Source: an uncultured Saprospirales bacterium
GTDB lineage: Bacteria; Bacteroidota; Bacteroidia; Chitinophagales; Saprospiraceae
Reading direction: 5' to 3'
DNA: 9,451 nt
NCBI GenBank assembly: GCA_937926355.1
Contig: CALAZP010000268.1
Location: 1 to 9,451, forward strand
The notes beneath the pieces are model-generated. The model searched no databases and was not told the DNA's origin. It was given only the letters and a program-made list of their open reading frames with translations. How positions within the stretch are numbered: position 1 is the first letter of the stretch; each line of letters starts with the position of its first letter. Below are positions 1 to 7,714 of this stretch, piece by piece. A program made the position numbers and the translations under genes.

Positions 1-1
1 T

Positions 2-1024
2 ATGAAATATTGGGATGCATTTGTCAATGGATATTGGGGATATGCAAACTATTTATGGAATGAAATATCTCATCCCAACTGGCATAATTACTTTTATTGG
101 TTATTATTGGTTTCCGGATTCTTTTTTTCTTTGGAACTATTAACCCCATGGAGAAAAGATCAACCCAAATTCAGAAAGGATTTTTGGATGGATTTTTTTT
201 ACATGTTTTTTAATTTCTTTCTTTTTTCTTTAGTGGTTTATAATGCTGCTTCCAACGTAATCGTCAATCTGTTTAATGACGGTATTTTTTGGTTGACTAA
301 TTTTAATTTACAGGCCTCTAATCCGCTAAACGGTGCACCGATGTGGACCATTTTATTAGTAGGATTTTTCGTGAGAGATTTCGTTCAGTGGTGGGTACAT
401 CGGTTACTTCATGCACACCCCAAGTTATGGGAATTCCACAAAGTCCACCATTCCGTTGAACAAATGGGATTTGCTGCACATTTGCGATACCACTGGATGG
501 AAAATGTAGTTTACCGCACGATAGAATACATTCCCCTAGCTTTATTGGGTATAGGCCTTTATGACTTTTTTATTATTCATATATTCACCTTGGCTGTGGG
601 CCATTACAACCATTCTAATATTAAAGTTCCTGGTAGCGTTACCGGAGGTATTTTAGGACTTTTACTGGGTGTTGTGATTGCAACTGGTGCCTTTGATATT
701 GCCATTTTACCAGAGACTACTATTACAGCAGTGTCTATAACACTAGTTGTTAGTGTACTTTTTGGAAGCTTTATTTTAGGTCCTTTCATGAAGAAAATAT
801 TTAATAGTCCTGAAATGCATATTTGGCATCATGCACATGATATGCCAGAAAGCCATCCCAATGGGATTAATTTTGGTTTGAGTTTGGCAATATGGGATTA
901 TATTTTCGGAACTGCTTATATACCTTATGAAGGAAGGGACATCAAATTAGGTTTCCCAGGTGTAGAATCCTTCCCACAAGACTTTGTAGGGCAAAATATG
1001 CACGGACTTAAATCTAAACCTTAA
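2..1024 (+). CDS. Sterol desaturase / fatty acid hydroxylase superfamily membrane protein
   Basis: This 340-residue integral membrane protein carries the histidine clusters that bind the di-iron centre in this superfamily. They are HRLLH at residues 133-137, HKVHH at 146-150, further histidines at 160 and 164, GHYNH around 200-204, and HIWHHAHD at 273-280. Hydrophobic segments lie near residues 31-50, 63-90, 114-132 and 175-199. Family members use O2 to hydroxylate or desaturate lipids such as sterols, carotenoids or fatty acids; the substrate here cannot be read from sequence. An extra glycine-rich hydrophobic stretch (about 212-260) sits between the fourth histidine region and the final cluster, where many relatives have a short linker. 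The ATG at base 2 gives a plausible complete N-terminus, but upstream sequence is missing. A 69-base gap separates it from the metal genes, so operon membership is uncertain. Family assignment is firm; the specific reaction is unknown. Confidence 0.9.
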   Translation: MKYWDAFVNGYWGYANYLWNEISHPNWHNYFYWLLLVSGFFFSLELLTPWRKDQPKFRKDFWMDFFYMFFNFFLFSLVVYNAASNVIVNLFNDGIFWLTNFNLQASNPLNGAPMWTILLVGFFVRDFVQWWVHRLLHAHPKLWEFHKVHHSVEQMGFAAHLRYHWMENVVYRTIEYIPLALLGIGLYDFFIIHIFTLAVGHYNHSNIKVPGSVTGGILGLLLGVVIATGAFDIAILPETTITAVSITLVVSVLFGSFILGPFMKKIFNSPEMHIWHHAHDMPESHPNGINFGLSLAIWDYIFGTAYIPYEGRDIKLGFPGVESFPQDFVGQNMHGLKSKP

Positions 1025-1093
1025 ATTTAACAGATTCGAATGTTCAATCCTTTATAATATGTTTATATTGAGTTTTCAAGTGAATTATACATT

Positions 1094-1489
1094 TTGAAAA
1101 TATTTGCATTTACGTTATCTATTTTTTTCGCATTAGGTGGAATGGTCCCGAATAGTGACTTCTCCCAATTGACAAAAATAGGTTTCGTAATCAGACATTT
1201 TTCAGAACATTTGCAAAGGGCTCCGCAAACTGATTTTGATTTTATAGATTTTGTAGCGTTGCATTACTTTAATGCGGACAATCATTTGGACAACCATAAA
1301 GAAGAGAATCATGGCCAACTCCCTATGCACTCATTAGGGGGACATTCATTAATATGGTCTTTTTGGACCAACCATCATTCGGGGTACCATCCAAATGAAC
1401 AATTTAAAGAAAAAGCTAAGTTTTCTTTTTTAAACAGTACTGCTGAAGGATTTAATTTTTCCATATTCAAACCCCCGTCAATAGCTTGA
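1094..1489 (+). CDS. Small histidine-rich secreted or membrane-anchored protein preceding the RND metal pump
   Basis: This 131-residue protein starts with TTG. That start is chosen because it gives a signal-like N-terminus (K2, then a hydrophobic run to about residue 18); the first in-frame ATG, at 1142, would remove the run. An in-frame stop at 1055-1057 limits upstream extension. Eleven histidines (35, 39, 57, 64, 68, 73, 79, 84, 94, 95, 99) are concentrated at 57-99 and interspersed with Asp/Glu, as expected of a periplasmic metal-binding protein. The C-terminus ends FKPPSIA. From memory, Bacteroidota often encode a short His-rich protein with a terminal F-x-PP motif directly before CusA/CzcA-type pumps, and this one fits that pattern. 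The family is uncharacterised as far as I know. Its stop codon lies within an inverted repeat that reaches the pump start codon. A metal chaperone, sensor or pump accessory role is inference. Confidence 0.72.
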   Translation: MKIFAFTLSIFFALGGMVPNSDFSQLTKIGFVIRHFSEHLQRAPQTDFDFIDFVALHYFNADNHLDNHKEENHGQLPMHSLGGHSLIWSFWTNHHSGYHPNEQFKEKAKFSFLNSTAEGFNFSIFKPPSIA

Positions 1490-1518
1490 TTACATTTTTT
1501 TAAATTAAAATCAAGCTA
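1482..1518 (+). promoter_or_regulatory. Inverted repeat spanning the stop of the His-rich gene and the pump start region
   Basis: TAGCTTGATT at 1482-1491 is the exact reverse complement of AATCAAGCTA at 1509-1518, giving a perfect 10-bp stem with a 17-base A/T-rich loop. The TGA stop of the upstream gene (1487-1489) is in the left arm. The right arm ends one base before the pump ATG at 1520. No T-run follows on either strand, so it does not look like an intrinsic terminator. A role in translational coupling (ribosomes finishing the small gene would open the stem), or as a protein-binding operator, is inferred from position only. Confidence 0.5.
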
Positions 1519-1519
1519 A

Positions 1520-4500
1520 ATGATAGAAAATATAATTCATTTTGCCGTTCGGCAAAAACTTATAATAGTATTGGGACTCCTAGGGTTGATTGCAGGAGGG
1601 ATTTATTCCCTTCAGCAATTGCCTATTGACGCGGTCCCTGATATTACCAATAATCAAGTACAGATTGTTACGGTATCTAATAATTTGGCCCCTCAAGAAG
1701 TAGAGCAATTCATTACCTATCCAGTGGAGGTTGCGATGGCAAACATTCCCAATGTGATAGAAATTCGATCTATTTCTAGGTTAGGGCTTTCTGTAGTTAC
1801 TGTAGTATTTGAAGATAACGTACCAATATTAGAAGCCCGTCAATTTGTAAAAGAACAAATTTCGATGGCTGAGGCAGATATTCCTGCAGCTTTTGGTATT
1901 CCTGAAATGATGCCCATTACCACCGGTTTGGGAGAGATCTATCAATATGTATTGACTGTAGAACCAGGGTATCAGAAAACTTATGATGCTACTGCTTTAA
2001 GGACCATCCAAGATTGGATTGTCAAGAGGCAACTGGCTGGAACTCCGGGGATCATAGAGGTAAGTAGTTTTGGCGGTTATCTTAAGCAGTACGAAGTGGC
2101 ATTAGACCCTATTCTGCTGGAAAGTTTTGATATTTCAGTATCAGAAGTTTTTGATGCTCTGGCAAAAAATAACCAAAATAGTGGTGGCAGTTATATCGAA
2201 AAAAATACCAACGCCTATTATATCAGAACGGAGGGGATTGTAAAATCTATAGAGGATATTGAGAAAATTGTCGTAGCCGTTAAGAACAAAGCTCCTATTC
2301 TAATAAAAAATATAGGTACCGTAGGAATTGGAAGTCCAAAAAGATTTGGAGCCATGACTATGGATGGAAAGGGAGAAGCGGTAGGAGGAATAGCTTTAAT
2401 GTTAAAAGGAGCCAATTCTTCTCAAGCTATTGCCAATGTCCATGAACGCATTGAAGAAATTAAAAAATCCCTTCCTACTGGAGTTGGTATATATCCATAT
2501 TTGGACCGTTCGACTTTAGTCGGTAAGACCATCAGAACAGTTGAACATAACCTTTTGGAGGGGGGCATTATCGTAATCTTGGTTTTGATCTTACTTTTGG
2601 GCAATTTTAGAGCGGGGTTAATCGTGGCGTCCGTAATTCCGCTAGCTATGTTATTTGCCCTCATCATGATGAACCTTTTCAATGTATCTGCTAACCTCAT
2701 GTCGTTAGGAGCTATTGATTTTGGGATTGTTGTAGACGGGGCAGTTATTATTGTTGAAGGCGTATTACATACTTTATTTACCGTCCATATTGGCAAAAAA
2801 CTAACCCAACAGGAAATGGACGGAATTATTACCTCATCATCTGCTAAACTATTCAGAAGTGCTGTTTTTGGTGTTTTTATTATTCTAGTGGTTTTTGTAC
2901 CCATCATTACCCTGACTGGAATTGAAGGAAAAATGTTTCGACCTATGGCTATGACTTTCAGTTTTGCTGTTTTAGGCGCTTTAATACTTTCTTTGACTTA
3001 CGTTCCCGCTGTGGCAGCCTTATTTTTAAATAAGAATATTAGGGAAGATTTAACCTTATCCGATAGGTTGATGAATACCTTGAAAGGAATATATCTTCCT
3101 ATCCTGAACATAGCCCTCAAATTTCCCAAGGTGATGGTAACCATTGCCTCAACTGGCTTAGTGATTGCTGGTTTACTTTTTAGTGCTATGGGCTCTGAAT
3201 TTATACCTACTCTTGAGGAAGGGGATTTGGCGATGCAGATGACCATTCAGCCTGGTAGTTCCCTAAAAGAGAGTATTGCTTCTTCCACGAAGGCAGAGCG
3301 GGTTCTGCTAGACCATTTTCCTGAAATCAATCACGTCGTTTCCAAAATAGGAACTGCCGAAGTACCAACTGACCCTATGGCCATAGAAGATGCCGATATA
3401 ATGATTATTCTTAAACCTAAAGAGGAGTGGACTAGTGCCAGTACTCGGGAAGAATTGGTTGAAAAAATGAAGGAAAAACTTGAAGTGATAGCGGGTGTTT
3501 CCTTTGAATTTACCCAACCCATTCAGCTGCGTTTTAACGAATTGATGACAGGGGCAAAAACAGATATTGCGATCAAGATTTTTGGAGAGAATACAGAAAT
3601 GCTTAAGAATTTGGGTGATCAAACAGCTACTATTATAGAAAAAATTGAGGGTGCAGGGGATGTCAAAGTAGAACAGACGGAAGGCTTAACCCAACTGCGA
3701 ATCAATTATGACAGAGATCGCATAGCTCAATACGGTGCCTCAATTGAAGAGATCAATACTTTAGTTAAAACAGCTTATGCAGGAGAGACAGCAGGGGTAG
3801 TTTTTGAAAACGAAAGGAAGTTTGATTTAGTAGTTAGACTAGCAGGGGCCTATCGAGACCAGCTAAATTTAAAGCAACTATTTATCCATTTACCCGACGG
3901 AAGGAGCCTTCCATTATCAGAAGTGGCCACTTTGGATTATGTGGAAGGACCTATGCAAATCTCCCGAGAAGATGCCAAGCGAAGAATTAATATAGGCGTC
4001 AATGTTCGCAACCGAGATGTTGCTAGTTTGGTAGCCGAAATCCAGGAAACTCTAGAACGGGAATTAAAACTACCTGCGGGGTATTCGATTCAATATGGGG
4101 GTGAGTTTGAGAATTTGGAAGCAGCTCAAAAGCGATTAAGTATTGCAGTACCTGCAGCCTTGTTTCTTATATTTATTTTATTGTATTTCACCTTCGGTAA
4201 AATTAAATATGCCCTTCTCATTTTTACAGCAGTGCCACTTTCTGCTATAGGAGGAATTATAGCGCTTTTAGTGAGGGGAATGCCGTTTAGTATTTCTGCT
4301 GGAGTCGGATTTATAGCTCTTTTTGGCGTAGCCGTACTAAATGGAATTGTGATGATTAGCCATTTCAATAAATTAAGATATGAGGATGGAATGACGGATT
4401 TGGTTGAAATTATTACCACGGGGAGCCTTTCTAGACTACGCCCTGTATTAATGACAGCTATTGTTGCCGCTTTAGGTTTTCTACCTATGGCTTTGAGCAC

Positions 4501-5815
4501 TTCCAATGGAGCAGAAGTCCAGAAACCTCTAGCCACAGTGGTCATTGGTGGATTAATTACTGCCACCTTGCTAACTCTGGTCATCATGCCAGCATTATAT
4601 TATTTGGTCAACCGAAAATTGGTGGGAATAAATCTACCCAAAAGCACTCCCTTGATCATCTTGTTTACTTTATTTGGATTACCAATCTGGAGTCAATCAA
4701 CAACCAGTTTAGAGGACATTCTTCAAAACCTTGAAAGTAGTCACCCTAAAATTCAACAGATGAATTTGAACCTTGACCAAATTCAATTGGGAATTGATCA
4801 ATGGAGGAAATTACCCGGATTGGAGATGGAAGCTGAGGTGGGTCAAACGAATACCTCGCTTTTTGACTATAAATTTACTATTCGTCAAAATCTTGGAAAT
4901 AGGGCAGAGGATAAGGCCGTCAGAAATGGAGAAATATCATGGAAGGCTACCTTATTGGCCCAAAAAAATCTCATGCTCAAATCTATTCGGAAGGAGGTCA
5001 AATCAGCTTGGTATCAATGGCAATATGATCAGTATTTGACGGAATTAGAGGAAAAAAGGGTAAAGGTTCTTGAAGATCTATATGAAAAGGCCAAGGTAAT
5101 ATGGGACGCCGGGGCTATTGACCAATTAGAACTCGTACTGGTAGAGAATAATCTAAATATTGCTGGAAGACAATTGGCTAATGCTCGAGCTCAAGCGGAA
5201 AATTCTTTAGCACAATTATCAGCTGTGGCTTTATTGAGTAACCTTGAGGAGACTCGGCAATCCGGTCCAATAGAGGTGCTGCCTTTTCCAGAGGGAATTT
5301 ATAATAATGAGGGTCTGATTCAGCCTTTTATTCTTCAGACCCAATATGCGGAAAATCAAGTAGAAGTCGCGAAAGCAGCACTTCAACCTCAGTGGACTTT
5401 AGGCTATTTTAATCAAAGTATTAGACCTGATTTTTCTCTTCAAGGCCTAACCCTTGGAGCAAGTGTTCCACTTTGGAGGAAACAGCCTAAAGCAAATATA
5501 GATCGGGCTATCATTCAGGTAGCTTCAAGTAGAATGGAAACTGACTTACAGTCCAAATTAATCAATACAGCGTATAGACGCGCTCAAGTACAGGCGGAAC
5601 TCTACAGAAAAAGAGTAAACGAAAATGGCACCCAATTGCTTACCAATGCTCGTTTATTGGAAGATTTAGCCAATGTTCAATTGACAGATGGAGCTATTGA
5701 CTTTTTTAAGTTTGTTCTTAGTTTGGAAAGTGTATTTCAAGCTAAAAGAGAATATTATCAACTGATTAATGATTACAATCAGGCTGTCATTAATCTTGAG
5801 TATTACATCCAATAA
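1520..5815 (+). CDS. Heavy-metal efflux RND pump fused to a TolC-like outer-membrane factor (CusA/CzcA-OMF fusion)
   Basis: This 1431-residue protein has two parts. Residues 1 to about 1035 are a full heavy-metal RND proton antiporter: TM1 near 12-30, a periplasmic porter domain, TM2-TM6 from about 345, a second porter region and TM8-TM12 from about 874 to 1031. The TM4 signature has D400, D406 and E413 in the order DFGxxxDGAxxxxxE, matching the CzcA (divalent Zn/Co/Cd) pattern. The three CusA methionines of the Cu/Ag site align with Q573, D624 and E674, so Cu(I)/Ag(I) transport is unlikely. A hydrophobic, signal-peptide-like segment at 1044-1057 then leads into about 374 residues with two coiled-coil/beta repeats of an outer-membrane factor. 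Relatives usually encode RND and channel separately, but I know such fusions from other Bacteroidota. The adaptor gene follows after 10 bases. The exact ion is unproven. Confidence 0.95.
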   Translation: MIENIIHFAVRQKLIIVLGLLGLIAGGIYSLQQLPIDAVPDITNNQVQIVTVSNNLAPQEVEQFITYPVEVAMANIPNVIEIRSISRLGLSVVTVVFEDNVPILEARQFVKEQISMAEADIPAAFGIPEMMPITTGLGEIYQYVLTVEPGYQKTYDATALRTIQDWIVKRQLAGTPGIIEVSSFGGYLKQYEVALDPILLESFDISVSEVFDALAKNNQNSGGSYIEKNTNAYYIRTEGIVKSIEDIEKIVVAVKNKAPILIKNIGTVGIGSPKRFGAMTMDGKGEAVGGIALMLKGANSSQAIANVHERIEEIKKSLPTGVGIYPYLDRSTLVGKTIRTVEHNLLEGGIIVILVLILLLGNFRAGLIVASVIPLAMLFALIMMNLFNVSANLMSLGAIDFGIVVDGAVIIVEGVLHTLFTVHIGKKLTQQEMDGIITSSSAKLFRSAVFGVFIILVVFVPIITLTGIEGKMFRPMAMTFSFAVLGALILSLTYVPAVAALFLNKNIREDLTLSDRLMNTLKGIYLPILNIALKFPKVMVTIASTGLVIAGLLFSAMGSEFIPTLEEGDLAMQMTIQPGSSLKESIASSTKAERVLLDHFPEINHVVSKIGTAEVPTDPMAIEDADIMIILKPKEEWTSASTREELVEKMKEKLEVIAGVSFEFTQPIQLRFNELMTGAKTDIAIKIFGENTEMLKNLGDQTATIIEKIEGAGDVKVEQTEGLTQLRINYDRDRIAQYGASIEEINTLVKTAYAGETAGVVFENERKFDLVVRLAGAYRDQLNLKQLFIHLPDGRSLPLSEVATLDYVEGPMQISREDAKRRINIGVNVRNRDVASLVAEIQETLERELKLPAGYSIQYGGEFENLEAAQKRLSIAVPAALFLIFILLYFTFGKIKYALLIFTAVPLSAIGGIIALLVRGMPFSISAGVGFIALFGVAVLNGIVMISHFNKLRYEDGMTDLVEIITTGSLSRLRPVLMTAIVAALGFLPMALSTSNGAEVQKPLATVVIGGLITATLLTLVIMPALYYLVNRKLVGINLPKSTPLIILFTLFGLPIWSQSTTSLEDILQNLESSHPKIQQMNLNLDQIQLGIDQWRKLPGLEMEAEVGQTNTSLFDYKFTIRQNLGNRAEDKAVRNGEISWKATLLAQKNLMLKSIRKEVKSAWYQWQYDQYLTELEEKRVKVLEDLYEKAKVIWDAGAIDQLELVLVENNLNIAGRQLANARAQAENSLAQLSAVALLSNLEETRQSGPIEVLPFPEGIYNNEGLIQPFILQTQYAENQVEVAKAALQPQWTLGYFNQSIRPDFSLQGLTLGASVPLWRKQPKANIDRAIIQVASSRMETDLQSKLINTAYRRAQVQAELYRKRVNENGTQLLTNARLLEDLANVQLTDGAIDFFKFVLSLESVFQAKREYYQLINDYNQAVINLEYYIQ
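1540..1557 (+). promoter_or_regulatory. Short perfect hairpin just inside the pump coding region
   Basis: TTTTGCC (1540-1546) pairs exactly with GGCAAAA (1551-1557) around a GTTC loop, 20 bases after the A of the pump start codon. With the larger inverted repeat ending at 1518, it leaves the start codon between two potential stems. It encodes part of the conserved RND N-terminus (F-A-V-R-Q-K), so it may simply reflect codon choice. T precedes the stem and A follows it on both strands, which excludes an intrinsic terminator. Any effect on translation is inference. Confidence 0.3.
4649..4690 (+). other. Fusion junction: signal-like thirteenth membrane segment between RND and OMF domains
   Basis: Residues 1044-1057 (P-L-I-I-L-F-T-L-F-G-L-P-I-W), preceded by a Lys at 1041 and followed by S-Q-S, resemble the signal peptide of a formerly separate outer-membrane factor. 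An RND pump has 12 membrane spans with both ends in the cytoplasm, so a thirteenth span is needed to put the channel domain in the periplasm. It may act as a permanent anchor or be cut by signal peptidase after translation; the sequence does not decide which. Confidence 0.65.
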
Positions 5816-5825
5816 TTAAAGTAAA

Positions 5826-6947
5826 ATGAAAAATATAATTTTAATCATGCTTTCAATCTGGACCTTAACCGCATGTAAAAATGGACCAGAAGAAAAAGAA
5901 CTAACAGTTATAGAGGAGTCCAATAATGGATTACTAAATCCTAATCAATTGGTACTTGCTGGTATTGAAACTGGAAAAATGGAAATGAAAATGATGGGTG
6001 CTTATGTACAGTCCACTGGTGTAATAGATGTACCCCCAACCAGCTTGGCATCTGTTTACTGCCCGACAGCAGGTTTTGTTCAACCTTCTCATTTTCTTCC
6101 TGGGGATTTAGTAAAAAAAGGACAGGTTTTAGCCACAGTTTCTCATCCGGACATCATTGCCATTCAGGAGCATTTTTTAACAGCTCATTTTCAGTTTCAG
6201 CAATTAAAAAAGGAATGGGAGCGGCAATCTTCACTATTTGAAAAAAAGGCGGTCTCAGAGAAGGCTTATGATGCTGCTTTTGCGGCTTACAAAATGGGAA
6301 AGGTAAAATTAGAAGGATTGGAAAAGGAGTTATTATTGTTGGGTTTGAATACCAAGAAGTTGTTGGAAAGCGAAACGATTTCAACCACTTTGAATATAGT
6401 AGCCCCTATTACAGGATATTTGAATGAAGTAAATGTGAATCTTGGAAAATTAATTGGTCCCAATGATTTATTATTTAAAATTATAGATGTAGACCATGTC
6501 CATTTAGAGATTGATATTTTTTCTAAAGATCTCCCGGTAATTCAGAAAGGGCAACATTTTAAAGCATATATGGCTGGCCGAGATTCTTTTTATGAGGGTG
6601 AGGTTTATTTGGTAGGTCAGGCTATTGATAATGAGTCAAATACATCTAAAATCCATGGTCATTTTCACCAAGAACCTGTTTGGATAGCACCGGGCACTTT
6701 TATGAATGTGGTGATTCAAACAGAGGAGAATGAAGCCTTGACGCTACCTGAAACTGCAATAGTGGAGAGCGCTGGAGAATATTTTGTATTTTTAGTGAAG
6801 GGAGATCAGTATAAAAAATTAAAAGTGGAGATAGGCTTATTGGACGATGGGAGTGTTGAAATAGTGGGAGATTCGACTTTAGGAAACCAAATCTTTGTAA
6901 CTAAAGGAGCATATTATATTGAAGGAATGATGGCTTCTGAAGAATAA
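5826..6947 (+). CDS. RND efflux periplasmic adaptor lipoprotein (membrane fusion protein, CusB/CzcB family)
   Basis: This 373-residue adaptor would link the inner-membrane pump to the outer-membrane channel. The N-terminus carries a lipoprotein signal with lipobox L-T-A-C and acylated Cys at residue 17. Two halves of a biotinyl-lipoyl-like domain lie at about 76-112 (with the PGDLVKKGQ turn) and 188-221 (with the APITGYL strand). They flank an alpha-helical hairpin at about 113-180. A beta-barrel and membrane-proximal region follow to the C-terminus. Possible metal ligands are the methionine cluster M52, M54, M56, M57 and the patch IHGHFH at 276-281. The gene begins 10 bases after the pump-channel fusion stop, so the two are almost certainly co-transcribed. 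With the channel fused to the pump, this adaptor is the only separate partner needed for a complete tripartite complex. No C-terminal metal-binding extension is present. Confidence 0.93.
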   Translation: MKNIILIMLSIWTLTACKNGPEEKELTVIEESNNGLLNPNQLVLAGIETGKMEMKMMGAYVQSTGVIDVPPTSLASVYCPTAGFVQPSHFLPGDLVKKGQVLATVSHPDIIAIQEHFLTAHFQFQQLKKEWERQSSLFEKKAVSEKAYDAAFAAYKMGKVKLEGLEKELLLLGLNTKKLLESETISTTLNIVAPITGYLNEVNVNLGKLIGPNDLLFKIIDVDHVHLEIDIFSKDLPVIQKGQHFKAYMAGRDSFYEGEVYLVGQAIDNESNTSKIHGHFHQEPVWIAPGTFMNVVIQTEENEALTLPETAIVESAGEYFVFLVKGDQYKKLKVEIGLLDDGSVEIVGDSTLGNQIFVTKGAYYIEGMMASEE

Positions 6948-6991
6948 ATTATCCAGGAATACAAAAAGGGTAGAGGATTAAAATTTTTAAA

Positions 6992-7711
6992 ATGTTGAAA
7001 AACTTAGTCGAAAAATGGCAGCGCTATTTAGGTGAATTTGTGTATGGAGCAATAGATGGTAGTGTAACTACTTTTGCAGTGGTGGCTGGTGCTGTTGGAG
7101 CTAATCTAGATGCGGCAGTCATCTTAATTCTAGGCTTTGCCAATCTTCTGGCAGATGGATTTTCTATGTCTGTTGGAGCATACCTAAGTGCGAAATCAGA
7201 GAATGATAATTACAATAAGCATCGATTGGCTGAGTTAGCTGAAGTGGAAAGCGATCCAGAAAAGAAAAAAGCTGATTTAGCTGAAATTTACCGAAGAAAG
7301 GGTTTTTCAGGAGACCTATTGGGTCAGGTTATTGATCGATTTACAGCCGACAAACAACTATGGGTAGATACCAATATGAAAGAAGGTTTAGAAATGGCAC
7401 CTAGCGCTAAAACGCCATTATTGGTTGGGATGGTTACTTTTGTCGCTTTCTTTATCATTGGGTTGATTCCCTTATTACTTTATACCTATGATTTCATATT
7501 TGAGTTTAGTGGAGACGAGTTTTTGTGGACTTGTATTCTAACTTCTTTAGCTTTTATGATTATTGGATATTTAAAAGCGAATGTGAATGAGACTTCTCAT
7601 TTCAGGGGAACCATAGAAACACTTATATTAGGAATTATAGCAGCAGCAGTCGCCTATTATGTCGGGTTTTTATTTGAAGCTTGGATATTGGGTGGCGGAT
7701 TAAAAAACTAA
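6992..7711 (+). CDS. VIT1/CCC1-family divalent metal (Fe2+/Mn2+) transporter
   Basis: This 239-residue protein has the family layout of five membrane segments, at about 17-37, 41-67, 140-165, 173-193 and 206-232. TM1 contains the hallmark G-A-I-D-G-S with the conserved Asp at residue 22. TM2 contains L-A-D-G-F-S-M (D55, M59) followed by GAYLS. Between TM2 and TM3 lies the cytoplasmic, glutamate-rich, helical metal-binding domain (E81, E84, E86, E90, E98 and the A-E-I-Y-R-R-K-G motif). Characterised relatives export Fe2+ or Mn2+ from the cytosol, into the vacuole in plants and yeast, by H+ antiport. In a bacterium this would deliver metal to the periplasm. The gene lies 44 bases after the adaptor and 3 bases before aceK, with no terminator visible between them. 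The ion is not determined by sequence; an AGAGGA at 6972-6977 is rather far from the start to be a normal ribosome binding site. Confidence 0.93.
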   Translation: MLKNLVEKWQRYLGEFVYGAIDGSVTTFAVVAGAVGANLDAAVILILGFANLLADGFSMSVGAYLSAKSENDNYNKHRLAELAEVESDPEKKKADLAEIYRRKGFSGDLLGQVIDRFTADKQLWVDTNMKEGLEMAPSAKTPLLVGMVTFVAFFIIGLIPLLLYTYDFIFEFSGDEFLWTCILTSLAFMIIGYLKANVNETSHFRGTIETLILGIIAAAVAYYVGFLFEAWILGGGLKN

Positions 7712-7714
7712 TGG

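Noticed and set aside
1053..1058. A TATAAT hexamer upstream of the His-rich gene as a promoter -10 element
   Set aside because: No TTGACA-like element lies about 17 bases upstream, and Bacteroidota promoters usually use TAnnTTTG with a TTG-type -33 box, which I could not find at proper spacing in 1025-1093. In such AT-rich sequence the hexamer is weak evidence.
1482..1518. The inverted repeat as an intrinsic transcription terminator between the small gene and the pump
   Set aside because: There is no T-run after the right arm on either strand, and the right arm abuts the pump start codon, so termination here would block the pump gene.
2422..2907. Minus-strand open frame inside the RND pump gene
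   Set aside because: It lies wholly opposite a strongly conserved RND region, has a low-complexity Thr/Ile/Pro-rich translation and resembles no family I know. The same holds for minus-strand frames at 604-789, 2218-2415, 2998-3246, 3308-3622, 4126-4587, 6154-6384 and 8642-8953.
4773..5039. A second plus-strand frame within the channel part of the fusion, possibly a frameshift
   Set aside because: The main frame through this region reads as an outer-membrane factor without interruption; the alternative frame has no recognisable protein.
1520..5815. Copper/silver (CusA) assignment of the pump
   Set aside because: None of the three Cu/Ag methionines aligns with Met here, and TM4 carries the CzcA-type carboxylates.
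6948..6991. Terminator or promoter between the adaptor and the VIT1-like gene
   Set aside because: Only short A/T palindromes are present, with no GC-containing stem and no convincing promoter boxes.
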